DNA of 23,613 bases from Faecalibacterium sp. CAG:74 (GTDB lineage Bacteria; Bacillota; Clostridia; Christensenellales; Aristaeellaceae): NCBI GenBank assembly GCA_000437595.1, contig FR899903.1, positions 1 to 23,613 on the forward strand. The letters are read 5' to 3'. How positions within the stretch are numbered: position 1 is the stretch's first letter; each line of letters begins with the position of its first letter. A program made the position numbers and the translations under genes. Shown here piece after piece: positions 17,003 to 23,613 of this stretch. The notes beneath the pieces are model-generated. The model had not been told where the DNA came from. It searched no databases and was given only the letters and a program-made list of their open reading frames with translations.

Positions 17003-18718
17003 ATGAAGCGTCTTTCCCGTCTGGCTGCGCTGCTGCTCACACTTGCCATGCTGCTGAGCCTGGTCAGCATTGCGCACGCGGAAGAAAAGCAGTCCGCCAC
17101 CGCGTGGCTGCTGTACTTTGCGTCGAACCACGAAACCGATTCCTCGAAATTCCCGTGGTGGCCGCAGCATAAGTCTGCTGACCAGCCCTCGTCCGAAACG
17201 GGCGTGGAAGCCACGAACGCCGAAGTCACCGGTCCCGGCATGTACACGGTCGGGCTCAAGTTCAACTGGCAGAAGGCGGAGGGCGCGATTCAGTTCAACC
17301 TCGTACTGGACAACGCGGAGAGCCTCTTCCCCGGCTACTATGTGAAGATTACAGACATCCGCGTCAACGGCAAGTCCATTGACCACAAGCCGAACCTCTA
17401 CGGCACTTTCCACGACGACCCGAACGCAGGCTTTGCGCCGATTTACAACAACTACTGGGACAAGAATTTCTCCCCGGATTCCACCGGTCCGGACGGTCTG
17501 CGCGCCTTTGACAGTGCGGACGAAGCGACCTACGAAATCATCAACCCCGACGACATCGTTGCGGGCGACACGATTGAGGTGGACTTCATCGTTGCGGCGA
17601 ACGCAGGCGAAATGCCGGAAGACATCGGCGAAAAGCCCGGTAAGCTGACCTCTCTGGTTGCGCCGCCGCCGGTGCTGGAGGACGGCGCGGAAGCGTGGCT
17701 GTTCTATCAGTCCGGCAGTTGGTGGCCTGCCAACACGAAGCCCGAAGGCGACAGCGCAGGTCATGCCAGCAGCACAACGGCAAAGATTACCGGCGACGGG
17801 TATTATACCGCCAGCCTGTCCTTTGACCGCGATGGCTGGTCGTCTCCTGTGAACGGCGCGAAAAAGCTGCTGCTGGTCGTCTCTGACGGCACGAAGAAGC
17901 TTCCGAACAGCTACCTCAAGATTACCGACATCCGCGTCAACGGCAAGTCCATTAACTTCACCGACGTCGGCTTCGGCGCGCACTACGGCGACCAGTACAT
18001 CCAGGCGACGGACGATTACTCTATCATTTATGACGACTGGATGGTGGAAAACAACTCCGCACCGTGGAATCACAAGGACTGGAACGGCAATGTGACCGAC
18101 AATGTTTCCGCCATCAATCCCGATGACATCAAGAATGGCATGACCATCGACGTAGACTTCTTCATCACCAGCATCGCCGGCAAGGAGCCCGCGAAGGACA
18201 CCAGCAGCGACCCCATCTGGTTCCCGAACAACACGGCTTCTCTGGCGGGTCTGACGCTGAAGGATCTGGGCATTGTCGACGACTGGCACGCCATCGTTCC
18301 CGTTGACCTGAGCAAGACCGGCTGGCAGACTTTCCCGCTGTTGGCGGCGAACTTCAAGCAGGTTGGCACGGCGTATGTCGCGGTGAACAACGGCTCTGTG
18401 ACCGTCACCTGCGAGTACAACGGCTTCTATGTGTTTGAGAAGAGCCAGTGCATCAAGTGGTTCACGAGCCTCGACCAGATTACGAAAGCCGAGCTGACGG
18501 ACGTTTCCAACGGTCTTGACTGCGGCAGCGTTGTGAGCATCGCTGATGACCTCGGCGGCGCGCAGATGGCGTACCTGTCCATCAACAACAAGATTACTTG
18601 GCGCAATCCGGTCGATGATTTTGGCAACAGCCTGCCGGACTACTGGAAGAACCTGCCCCAGTGGAAGGAATACCGCGCGAATCTGATGGAAATGATTAAC
18701 GCGGCGAACGCGGAATAA
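17003..18718 (+). CDS. Secreted protein with two tandem homologous domains, unknown function
   Basis: 571 residues. Residues 1-26 are a signal peptide ending in AHA. Two homologous domains follow, at about 33-206 and 230-395. Each has AWL(L/F)Y near its start, then a Trp-rich WWP, (A/K)xVTGxGxYT or KITGDGYYT, the shared KITDIRVNGKSI (115-126 and 306-317), and an INPDDIxxGxxIxVDF ending. The pattern of alternating strands suggests beta-sandwich, possibly carbohydrate-binding, domains. Residues about 410-571 form a third, different region rich in Trp, Asp and beta patterns, with three Cys. There is no LPXTG motif, no transmembrane anchor and no S-layer domain, so the protein is likely released or held by non-covalent binding. 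The very strong promoter and ribosome site point to high expression. I do not recognise a named family for the whole protein. Confidence 0.8.
   Translation: MKRLSRLAALLLTLAMLLSLVSIAHAEEKQSATAWLLYFASNHETDSSKFPWWPQHKSADQPSSETGVEATNAEVTGPGMYTVGLKFNWQKAEGAIQFNLVLDNAESLFPGYYVKITDIRVNGKSIDHKPNLYGTFHDDPNAGFAPIYNNYWDKNFSPDSTGPDGLRAFDSADEATYEIINPDDIVAGDTIEVDFIVAANAGEMPEDIGEKPGKLTSLVAPPPVLEDGAEAWLFYQSGSWWPANTKPEGDSAGHASSTTAKITGDGYYTASLSFDRDGWSSPVNGAKKLLLVVSDGTKKLPNSYLKITDIRVNGKSINFTDVGFGAHYGDQYIQATDDYSIIYDDWMVENNSAPWNHKDWNGNVTDNVSAINPDDIKNGMTIDVDFFITSIAGKEPAKDTSSDPIWFPNNTASLAGLTLKDLGIVDDWHAIVPVDLSKTGWQTFPLLAANFKQVGTAYVAVNNGSVTVTCEYNGFYVFEKSQCIKWFTSLDQITKAELTDVSNGLDCGSVVSIADDLGGAQMAYLSINNKITWRNPVDDFGNSLPDYWKNLPQWKEYRANLMEMINAANAE
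17345..17380 (+). repeat. 36-base direct repeat within the secreted protein gene, copy 1
   Basis: It encodes KITDIRVNGKSI. It is 35/36 identical to 17917-17952, differing only at one third-codon position (ACA against ACC), although the surrounding domains have diverged far more. Confidence 0.85.
17917..17952 (+). repeat. 36-base direct repeat within the secreted protein gene, copy 2
   Basis: Second copy of the near-identical 36-base segment found at 17345-17380, in the same reading frame of the second homologous domain. Confidence 0.85.
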
Positions 18719-18731
18719 TTCTGCCTCCCCT

Positions 18732-18765
18732 GCCCCTTCTGGCGAAAGTCAGAAGGGGCTTTTCG
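18732..18765 (+). terminator. Rho-independent terminator after the secreted repeat protein
   Basis: GCCCCTTCTG (18732-18741) pairs with CAGAAGGGGC (18750-18759), followed by TTTTCGTTT, 13 bases past the stop codon. Confidence 0.85.
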
Positions 18766-18811
18766 TTTGTCTGCGGATTGGCTGGCGGGAGAGCATACGA
18801 ATCCTTCTGCA

Positions 18812-18858
18812 CCAAAAAGACCGTCAACTTTTCGCACACTGCGACCAGTCAACGGTCT
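18812..18858 (-). terminator. Terminator of the P-loop kinase gene
   Basis: A symmetric hairpin with small internal loops: AGACCGT, ACT, TCGCA, loop cac, TGCGA, AGT, ACGGTCT (18818-18858). On the minus strand it is followed by TTTTT (18818-18814). It lies 26 bases past the kinase stop and faces the terminator of the rightward secreted protein. Confidence 0.7.
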
Positions 18859-18883
18859 AATGTTCAGTACAGCAACCTAAAAT

Positions 18884-19435
18884 TTACAGATTGAAAGTTT
18901 TCTTAATCAATTTTGCGACTTCATCAGGTTCTATATCAGAATTATCAATCCTCAGGTAGTTATCAAAAGGAATCTCGCCTTCATAACTAACACACCGATG
19001 GTTTTTGTCGTCATTGATTAAGCGCTGATTGGAAGCCTCGATATCTCTTTTGGACGCTTTATTTTTTAGTCTGTTTTCAGAAATATTCCTTTTCAGTCTT
19101 ATCTCCTGCGGCGCAATCAGTTCAACATAATAGAAGTCAGTCCCGTATGGTTCAAAGATGCCTTTGACATGCTCCAGATACGCCCATTCTGATGGCAGAT
19201 TGAAATCCATCATCATTGTAAAAATCATCCCATCATTATCGGAAGCTGCATAGTTCTTGAAAATAACGTCGCGGATTTCTGCGATTGTCTTGCCCTCGTA
19301 TCGACCGAAAATCTCTATCACTGGTTCGATGGTCATGTGATTGTGAAAGAGCCTTAAATCCGTTATTTTCATCAATTCCTGTCCAACTGTCATTTTCCCA
19401 ACAGCTGCATCGCCAATGATAAACAATAGTTTCAT
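18884..19435 (-). CDS. P-loop nucleotide kinase-like protein
   Basis: 183 residues. The N-terminus is a P-loop strand with GDAAVGKMT (8-16), in which Met replaces the Thr/Ser that normally follows the Lys. Similar proteins with GPPAVGKMTVGQEL and LFHNHMTIE are familiar to me as shikimate-kinase-like or AAA-type small kinases, so the change looks family-typical rather than a loss. LFHNHMTIEPV (29-39) may bind substrate, and RLKRN (113-117) with a following basic helix may be the lid. The substrate is unknown. The start at 19435 is preferred because GAGGTG (19442-19447 on this strand) precedes it and the fold begins there; upstream in-frame codons come from the inverted repeat. The gene is AT-rich, unlike its neighbours, and stands alone between a terminator and a MITE-like repeat, which suggests acquisition. 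Confidence 0.8.
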   Translation of the reverse strand: MKLLFIIGDAAVGKMTVGQELMKITDLRLFHNHMTIEPVIEIFGRYEGKTIAEIRDVIFKNYAASDNDGMIFTMMMDFNLPSEWAYLEHVKGIFEPYGTDFYYVELIAPQEIRLKRNISENRLKNKASKRDIEASNQRLINDDKNHRCVSYEGEIPFDNYLRIDNSDIEPDEVAKLIKKTFNL

Positions 19436-19465
19436 AAAGCACCTCAACAAATTCTGTGCAGATTC

Positions 19466-19631
19466 TAAGGTAACACCGCGCAAATGAGGTGGTCGGCTGG
19501 CGAATGGATTTTTCGTCAGATGCAAATGCAAATTTCGAAGGTTTACTGGAGGTAAATCGAGGAATTTGCATGACGCAGATGGCGGAAAAGACATCGCCAG
19601 ACGCGCCGCCGAATTGTGCGGTGGTGCCTTA
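19466..19631. repeat. 166-nt MITE-like symmetric inverted repeat
   Basis: The ends are TAAGG (19466-19470) and CCTTA (19627-19631). Paired blocks share one exact centre (19548.5): CACCGC-CAA region near 19474-19483 with TTGTGCGGTGG (19614-19624), CTGGCGA (19497-19503) with TCGCCAG (19594-19600), ATGCAAATT (19526-19534) with AATTTGCAT (19563-19571), then TCGA and TTTAC pairs inside. The symmetry without gaps indicates a palindromic element able to form one long hairpin. It fills the gap between the kinase and the unknown secreted protein gene, and its right end supplies the TAA stop of the latter. Confidence 0.7.
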
Positions 19632-20933
19632 ATACTCCCCTGCTTCGCCGTTGAGAATCGCATCTGTCAGCGTTCCCAGCAAGCCACTATCCTCCATCGC
19701 GTCCATAGCGCCCTGCACAAGTTCCGCCGGAAGTGCCGCAAGCCACTGCGTCACCTTCCGCACCATCGGCTTTCCAATCCGCCCCATCAGTTCCGCCAAT
19801 GCCGGGCCATCCACCGACAGCACATTCGTGCCCTGCACATCCTCCGGCGCATACTTCACCGTGCCCTCCGCCACCTGAATCACCTTGACCGTCAGCGTCA
19901 TCATCGTGGCGCTATGGTCAGGCTGAATCCGGCGGATGATGACAGTATCGCCCTGCGCCTCACCCTCAAAGGCAAGGTGGATGCCGTCGTCGCCCGTCAT
20001 CATGCCGTCCGCGTCGATTTGCGCGTAGAACGGCAGCGTGACGGGATAGCTTGCGGGCAGTGAGAATGAAACATCCGCATTCAGCACGTCCGATTGCAGG
20101 GAGAGCGCGCCTGTGAAGAGCAGCGCATCCCGGCGGAGCGTCGCGGAAAAGTCCACCAAATCAGGCAAATGCAGCGAAACAACCTGCGTGCCGTCCGCAT
20201 CCGCGTACGAAAAGACGGTTTTCTCGCCGTTTTGCCAGCTGACGCCGTTTTCAGTGTGTTCGATGCTCAAGCCATCCGGGAAGTTCGCTTCGACGTACTC
20301 CGGCAAGGTTGCCAGCGCGTCAAAAATATTCGCATCCGTGCCGCTTTCCAAGCCGAACGCTTCAATATAATAATACAGCGCCCTGTCATCTTCGGACAGG
20401 CGGGCGATTTCTTCTGCGCAGGTTATCAGCGCCGTGTTTTCCAGCCGACCACTGGTTTCCTGTGCCGCCAAATCGGCAATCTCCTGCCGGAGACCTGCCC
20501 ATGCGCTGGTGTGCGCGTAGGGGGACAGCCACAGGAACACCCGCTGCAAAGGCAAGTCGAGGTGATTGTACGCCTTGATGGCAAACTCCAGCCACGCCAG
20601 CTGATTGACCATCAGCGTTTCGCCGCCAAGGTCAGTCGCCTGAATCCCCCAGTGGCTGTCCAGACCGAAGAAGCGGATGCGGGTCGCGGTTTTTTCCGGC
20701 GCATTCGTCAGGCCAAGGTCAATGCGCGCGTCAAAGCTACCATCCGACACCACCACGTCGCCTTCCACCGTCAGCAGGCGGAAGAGCGATTTCAGCCCCT
20801 GCGCCAGCTTTCGCTCCTGTGCGGGGTACTGCACGGGGTCGATGTCCGCGCTCAGGCGGAATGTGACGCGTTCGCCCAGCGCCGTGGACAGCAGGAGCAC
20901 CGCCGCCAGCGCTGCCGCCGCCAGCCGCCGCAT
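19629..20933 (-). CDS. Secreted protein of unknown function, coupled to the pyrophosphatase
   Basis: 434 residues from the preferred start. A signal peptide covers residues 1-20 (MRRLAAAALAAVLLLSTALG), with no lipobox Cys. The mature part is acidic with alternating beta-strand segments and a helical C-terminal end, and resembles no family I can name with confidence; it has no obvious catalytic motif. Its ATG overlaps the pyrophosphatase stop as TGATG (20931-20935), so translation is probably coupled. An in-frame ATG at 20942 is an alternative. The last codon and stop lie in the end of the 166-nt inverted repeat, so the C-terminus may have been changed by that insertion. Its place after a CHAP hydrolase and pyrophosphatase suggests a cell-envelope role, but this is only context. 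Confidence 0.7.
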   Translation of the reverse strand: MRRLAAAALAAVLLLSTALGERVTFRLSADIDPVQYPAQERKLAQGLKSLFRLLTVEGDVVVSDGSFDARIDLGLTNAPEKTATRIRFFGLDSHWGIQATDLGGETLMVNQLAWLEFAIKAYNHLDLPLQRVFLWLSPYAHTSAWAGLRQEIADLAAQETSGRLENTALITCAEEIARLSEDDRALYYYIEAFGLESGTDANIFDALATLPEYVEANFPDGLSIEHTENGVSWQNGEKTVFSYADADGTQVVSLHLPDLVDFSATLRRDALLFTGALSLQSDVLNADVSFSLPASYPVTLPFYAQIDADGMMTGDDGIHLAFEGEAQGDTVIIRRIQPDHSATMMTLTVKVIQVAEGTVKYAPEDVQGTNVLSVDGPALAELMGRIGKPMVRKVTQWLAALPAELVQGAMDAMEDSGLLGTLTDAILNGEAGEY

Positions 20934-22555
20934 CAGCCCCATAGCAACGCCAGCGCCGGAACAATCTGTTTTTTCCGGCTGACAACTTTCGGAAGCCACA
21001 CATGGTGACTGGAGGTGTCCTCATTGAGGTTAAACGCCTGCCGCACCGCGTCGTCGCCGCCAAGGAAAACCAGCTCCGTGCCGCAGCGCAAGACGTCGGT
21101 CAGCATCATGAGGAACATATCGTAGCCCTTATTGTCCTTGATTTTCTGCATTTCGGGCAGAATTTCCGGCAGACGCTCCAGCATTCGGTCAGTGTCAAGG
21201 CAAGTAATCTGGCAGATGCCGAGGTTGTGCCCCGCGATGTGGAATTCCTTGAAGTCGGTATTCAGCAGCTGTTCGACGGGTTTGTCCGCGCCGCTGCCGG
21301 CGGAAAACATCTCGCGGCCGAGCGTCTCCAAATCAATCCCTGCGATTCGCGCCAGACGGTCCGCCATGCGGCGGTCGCGCGGCGTGCACGTCGGGGACTT
21401 GAACATGACCGTATCGGACAAAATCGCCGCCGCCATCAGCCCTGCCATCTTCTCAGAGGGCTGCAGACCGCGCTCTTGGAACATCGTCGCGACAATCGTC
21501 GTCGTCGAGCCAACGGGCTCATTGCGCATGAACACCGGCGCGCCCGTCTGAATATCCGCCAAGCGGTGATGGTCGATAATCGCGATAATATCCGCCTGTT
21601 CCAGACCGGGGATGGACTGGCTCTTCTCGTTGTGATCAACCAGCACAACGCGCTTGCGCCGCGGCCGCAGCAGGTGATAGCGGCTCAGCGTGCCGACAAC
21701 CTTCTCGTTCTCGTCCAGTACGGGATAGGAGCGGTAGCGGCTTTGCAGCACCGTTTCGCGCACGTCGTCGATGAAGTCGTTGAGGTGGAACAGCACAACC
21801 CCCGTATGCTGGGCAATGCGCTGCACAGGAATTGCCTGATAAATCATCCGCGCCGCGCGGTAAGCGTCGCAGGGCGTGGCGATAATGCACGTCTTGCTGG
21901 ACAGACCGAGGTACTTTTCCGACAGTGAGCCTTGGCAGATAATGACGCACGATGCGCCGATTTCCAGCGCCTTGTCCACCACGTCCTTCTGCTGCCCGCA
22001 GATGACGATGCTGCCGCTGCCTACACCCTTCAGGCATTCGCCGGGTGTCGGCAGGGCAATCACGACTTCGCCGGAAATGGTATCGAACGTATCCTCCTCG
22101 TTGTTGATGATATGCCCTTCGAGCGCGGACAGAAGGTTGAAAATCGGCACGTCGCGGACTTCGGGCTTCGTGATGCTCTCCATGTCCTTTTCGGCAATGC
22201 CGCCCGCGGTCAGCATCCCGTAGAGCGTGCCATCCTCATTCGTGACCGGCACCGCAGACAGATTTTCATCCTCGCGCAGCACTGCCCACGCGTGACTGAT
22301 CGGGACACTTGTGCCGAGCGTCGGCGGACGGTCGTAGTCAATATCGCGCACCTGTGTGCGAACATTGGTGAGCAGCGTCGGCGCCTGAAAGCCGAAGCGG
22401 TCGAGCAGGAACTGCGTCTCGTCGTTCGGTGCGCCCTGCATGGCGGCGACATAGGCATTGTCACCCAGCGCGTTATGCAGCGCCGCAAACGCCATGGCGG
22501 ACACCACGGAATCGGTATCGGGATTGCGGTGGCCGCAGACATAAATCGGATCCAT
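20933..22555 (-). CDS. ppaC: Manganese-dependent inorganic pyrophosphatase with CBS and DRTGG domains
   Basis: 540 residues, the length of the regulatory CBS-type family II pyrophosphatases. The DHH catalytic part is split: GHRNPDTDS (8-16) holds the first metal ligands, and after the insert come VDHNEKSQ (306-313) and IDHHRLAD (327-334). The DHHA2 domain ends in the substrate-binding SRKKQ (526-530). The insert carries CBS one (about 70-128), a DRTGG domain (about 135-245) and CBS two (about 250-298). In this family the CBS domains bind adenine nucleotides: AMP and ADP inhibit, ATP and diadenosine polyphosphates activate. It hydrolyses pyrophosphate in the cytoplasm. AAAGGAG (22571-22565) lies nine bases before the ATG. 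It sits 53 bases downstream of the CHAP gene and overlaps the next gene. Confidence 0.95.
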   Translation of the reverse strand: MDPIYVCGHRNPDTDSVVSAMAFAALHNALGDNAYVAAMQGAPNDETQFLLDRFGFQAPTLLTNVRTQVRDIDYDRPPTLGTSVPISHAWAVLREDENLSAVPVTNEDGTLYGMLTAGGIAEKDMESITKPEVRDVPIFNLLSALEGHIINNEEDTFDTISGEVVIALPTPGECLKGVGSGSIVICGQQKDVVDKALEIGASCVIICQGSLSEKYLGLSSKTCIIATPCDAYRAARMIYQAIPVQRIAQHTGVVLFHLNDFIDDVRETVLQSRYRSYPVLDENEKVVGTLSRYHLLRPRRKRVVLVDHNEKSQSIPGLEQADIIAIIDHHRLADIQTGAPVFMRNEPVGSTTTIVATMFQERGLQPSEKMAGLMAAAILSDTVMFKSPTCTPRDRRMADRLARIAGIDLETLGREMFSAGSGADKPVEQLLNTDFKEFHIAGHNLGICQITCLDTDRMLERLPEILPEMQKIKDNKGYDMFLMMLTDVLRCGTELVFLGGDDAVRQAFNLNEDTSSHHVWLPKVVSRKKQIVPALALLWG

Positions 22556-22608
22556 CTATGTATTCTCCTTTCACGGGGGAAAGCTGTCGTCAAAAGCACT
22601 TTCTGCCC

Positions 22609-23541
22609 TTACCAGTCCAAATCGTCATCTTCCTCGTTGTCATCCACGACCCCCGCCCAAGCATTGGGGTCGGTGTAGAGGCGCAGGCGATACTCGTCGT
22701 TCAGCGCTTTCTGCGTGTCGATGTTTGCAATGCCCAGCGTTTTCAAGCCTTTCTTGCCCTGATACGCCTTCACTGCCTCCACCGTCGCCGCACCATAGAC
22801 GCCGTCCACCTTGTCCTCCGCCAGATAGCCCAGATACGACAGCTTCTCCTGTAATTCGCGTACCTTCTGCCCACTGTTGCCGCTGCGCATCGTCCAGTCG
22901 GCGACGTCATGCACCGTGCCGTATCCCAGAATCCGGTTGTAGGTCAAGGCGTACTCCGCGCGCTTAACCGCAACGGGTGTGTTTCCCTCGATGACGTGCA
23001 CGGTGATGTTCCCCGTTGCGTCCTGTGAGCAGTATTCCACCATGGCGACGTGGTCGGTATCCGTGCTGCTCGTCCAAGTGAAGAACACCCAGTCGCCGGG
23101 CTGCGGGATGTACGTTCCGGTGGTGATGTAGGTGTCGTCGTCCTTCATCCACTGGTAGCCCCAGTTCGCCAGATTTCCGTTGCGGGTAACGTACCGCCCC
23201 TGCCGGATGAACCAGTCGCGCCCGACGTTCTGCCCGGAATACATGGGGTAGACATTGCGCAGCAGCTCCGTGCCGTGCTGCTGATCCACCTGATCGACAC
23301 ACCAGCACAGGAATTCGGCGCACCACTGCGCGTAGGCATCGCCCGCCCATTCGCCGTACTTGGAGTACCCGTGCGGCCCTTCCTTGTATCCGATTTCGCC
23401 GCGCGCCACGTCCAGCAGCCACTGCACATAGTCCGGCACATGCCAGAGCGGTTCAAGCACCGTGTCCTCCGCCTTCGCGCAGGGCAGCAGCAGCCCCGCC
23501 GTCAGCAGCAGGGTCAGCATCAGCGACAGCAAGCGTTTCAT
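22609..23541 (-). CDS. Secreted CHAP-domain peptidoglycan hydrolase with a peptidoglycan-binding domain
   Basis: 310 residues. A signal peptide covers 1-24 (cleavage after AKA; the Cys21 is preceded by Pro, which does not fit a lipobox). The CHAP-like domain spans about 35-210, with catalytic Cys74 in AQWCAEFLCW, His164 in DTDHVAMVEY, and the usual third-residue region VIEGNT (183-188). A PG_binding_1 domain lies at about 220-282 (GQKVRELQEKLSYLGYL, DGVYGAAT). The tail is strongly acidic (DDNEEDDDLDW). Such proteins cut peptide or amide bonds in peptidoglycan during growth or division. AAAGGAG lies ten bases before the chosen ATG at 23541; an upstream Met lies before this site. It is the first gene of the leftward operon in this window. 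Confidence 0.85.
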   Translation of the reverse strand: MKRLLSLMLTLLLTAGLLLPCAKAEDTVLEPLWHVPDYVQWLLDVARGEIGYKEGPHGYSKYGEWAGDAYAQWCAEFLCWCVDQVDQQHGTELLRNVYPMYSGQNVGRDWFIRQGRYVTRNGNLANWGYQWMKDDDTYITTGTYIPQPGDWVFFTWTSSTDTDHVAMVEYCSQDATGNITVHVIEGNTPVAVKRAEYALTYNRILGYGTVHDVADWTMRSGNSGQKVRELQEKLSYLGYLAEDKVDGVYGAATVEAVKAYQGKKGLKTLGIANIDTQKALNDEYRLRLYTDPNAWAGVVDDNEEDDDLDW

Positions 23542-23613
23542 CGGGTGATTTCTCCTTTCAAGTGGAAGAGGTAACAAGTTTACATTCGACCTCGAGGTGC
23601 GAAATTCCTGCTG

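Noticed and set aside
16931..18289. A 452-codon minus-strand frame opposite the secreted repeat protein.
   Set aside because: Low-complexity Arg/Val composition and no start signal; the plus strand has a signal peptide, repeats, promoter and terminator.
19467..19480. AAGGTAACACCGCG, which resembles the T-box core.
   Set aside because: It does not match AGGGTGGNACCGCG closely, no specifier stem or aminoacyl-tRNA-related gene follows, and the segment is one arm of the inverted repeat.

Overview
The window looks like a chromosomal segment of a GC-rich, low-redox Firmicute, most likely a gut-type Clostridia (Oscillospirales-like). The evidence is strong AGGAGG-type ribosome binding sites, textbook sigma-A promoters with 17-bp spacers, a CBS/DRTGG family II pyrophosphatase, a Re-citrate-synthase-like DRE-TIM enzyme, DUF975 membrane proteins and GC-rich intergenic hairpin repeats. 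This placement is inferred from gene content and style; there is no rRNA or marker gene in the window. I see no CRISPR array, tRNA, rRNA, integrase or transposase gene.

Layout, left to right. (1) 1-2700: a secreted flavoprotein reductase with two FMN-binding domains, read leftward, with its own promoter and terminator and with a direct copy of a GC-rich repeat on each side. (2) 2715-7823: a rightward run of an ABC exporter, a 160-nt inverted-repeat element, a GNAT-mannose-6-phosphate isomerase fusion and an O-antigen-ligase-like membrane protein. (3) 7824-9940: a 300-nt intergenic region with six hairpins, then two paralogous DUF975 membrane proteins and a terminator. (4) 9988-12870: a class I aminotransferase and a Re-citrate-synthase-like enzyme, each ended by a hairpin terminator; together they could link acetyl-CoA and oxaloacetate to 2-oxoglutarate and amino acid synthesis. 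(5) 12872-14771: an AT-rich islet, read leftward, with a putative EVE-like/PD-(D/E)XK nuclease and a translationally coupled DUF2442 gene broken by a frameshift. (6) 14797-16796: argH and an overlapping HD-domain gene. (7) 16903-18765: a secreted protein with two tandem homologous domains, under a strong promoter. (8) 18812-19631: an AT-rich P-loop kinase gene between a hairpin terminator and a 166-nt near-symmetric inverted repeat. (9) 19629-23541: a leftward operon of a CHAP/peptidoglycan-binding hydrolase, CBS-type Mn-pyrophosphatase and a coupled secreted protein of unknown function.

Most genes are housekeeping or envelope functions. The best candidate for an uncharacterised system is the AT-rich islet: the nuclease joins a PUA/EVE-like probable modified-base reader to an HsdR_N-like nuclease domain, and its small partner gene starts inside the nuclease stop codon. 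The GNAT-isomerase fusion, the unknown secreted protein coupled to the pyrophosphatase, and the two large inverted-repeat elements are the next most interesting.
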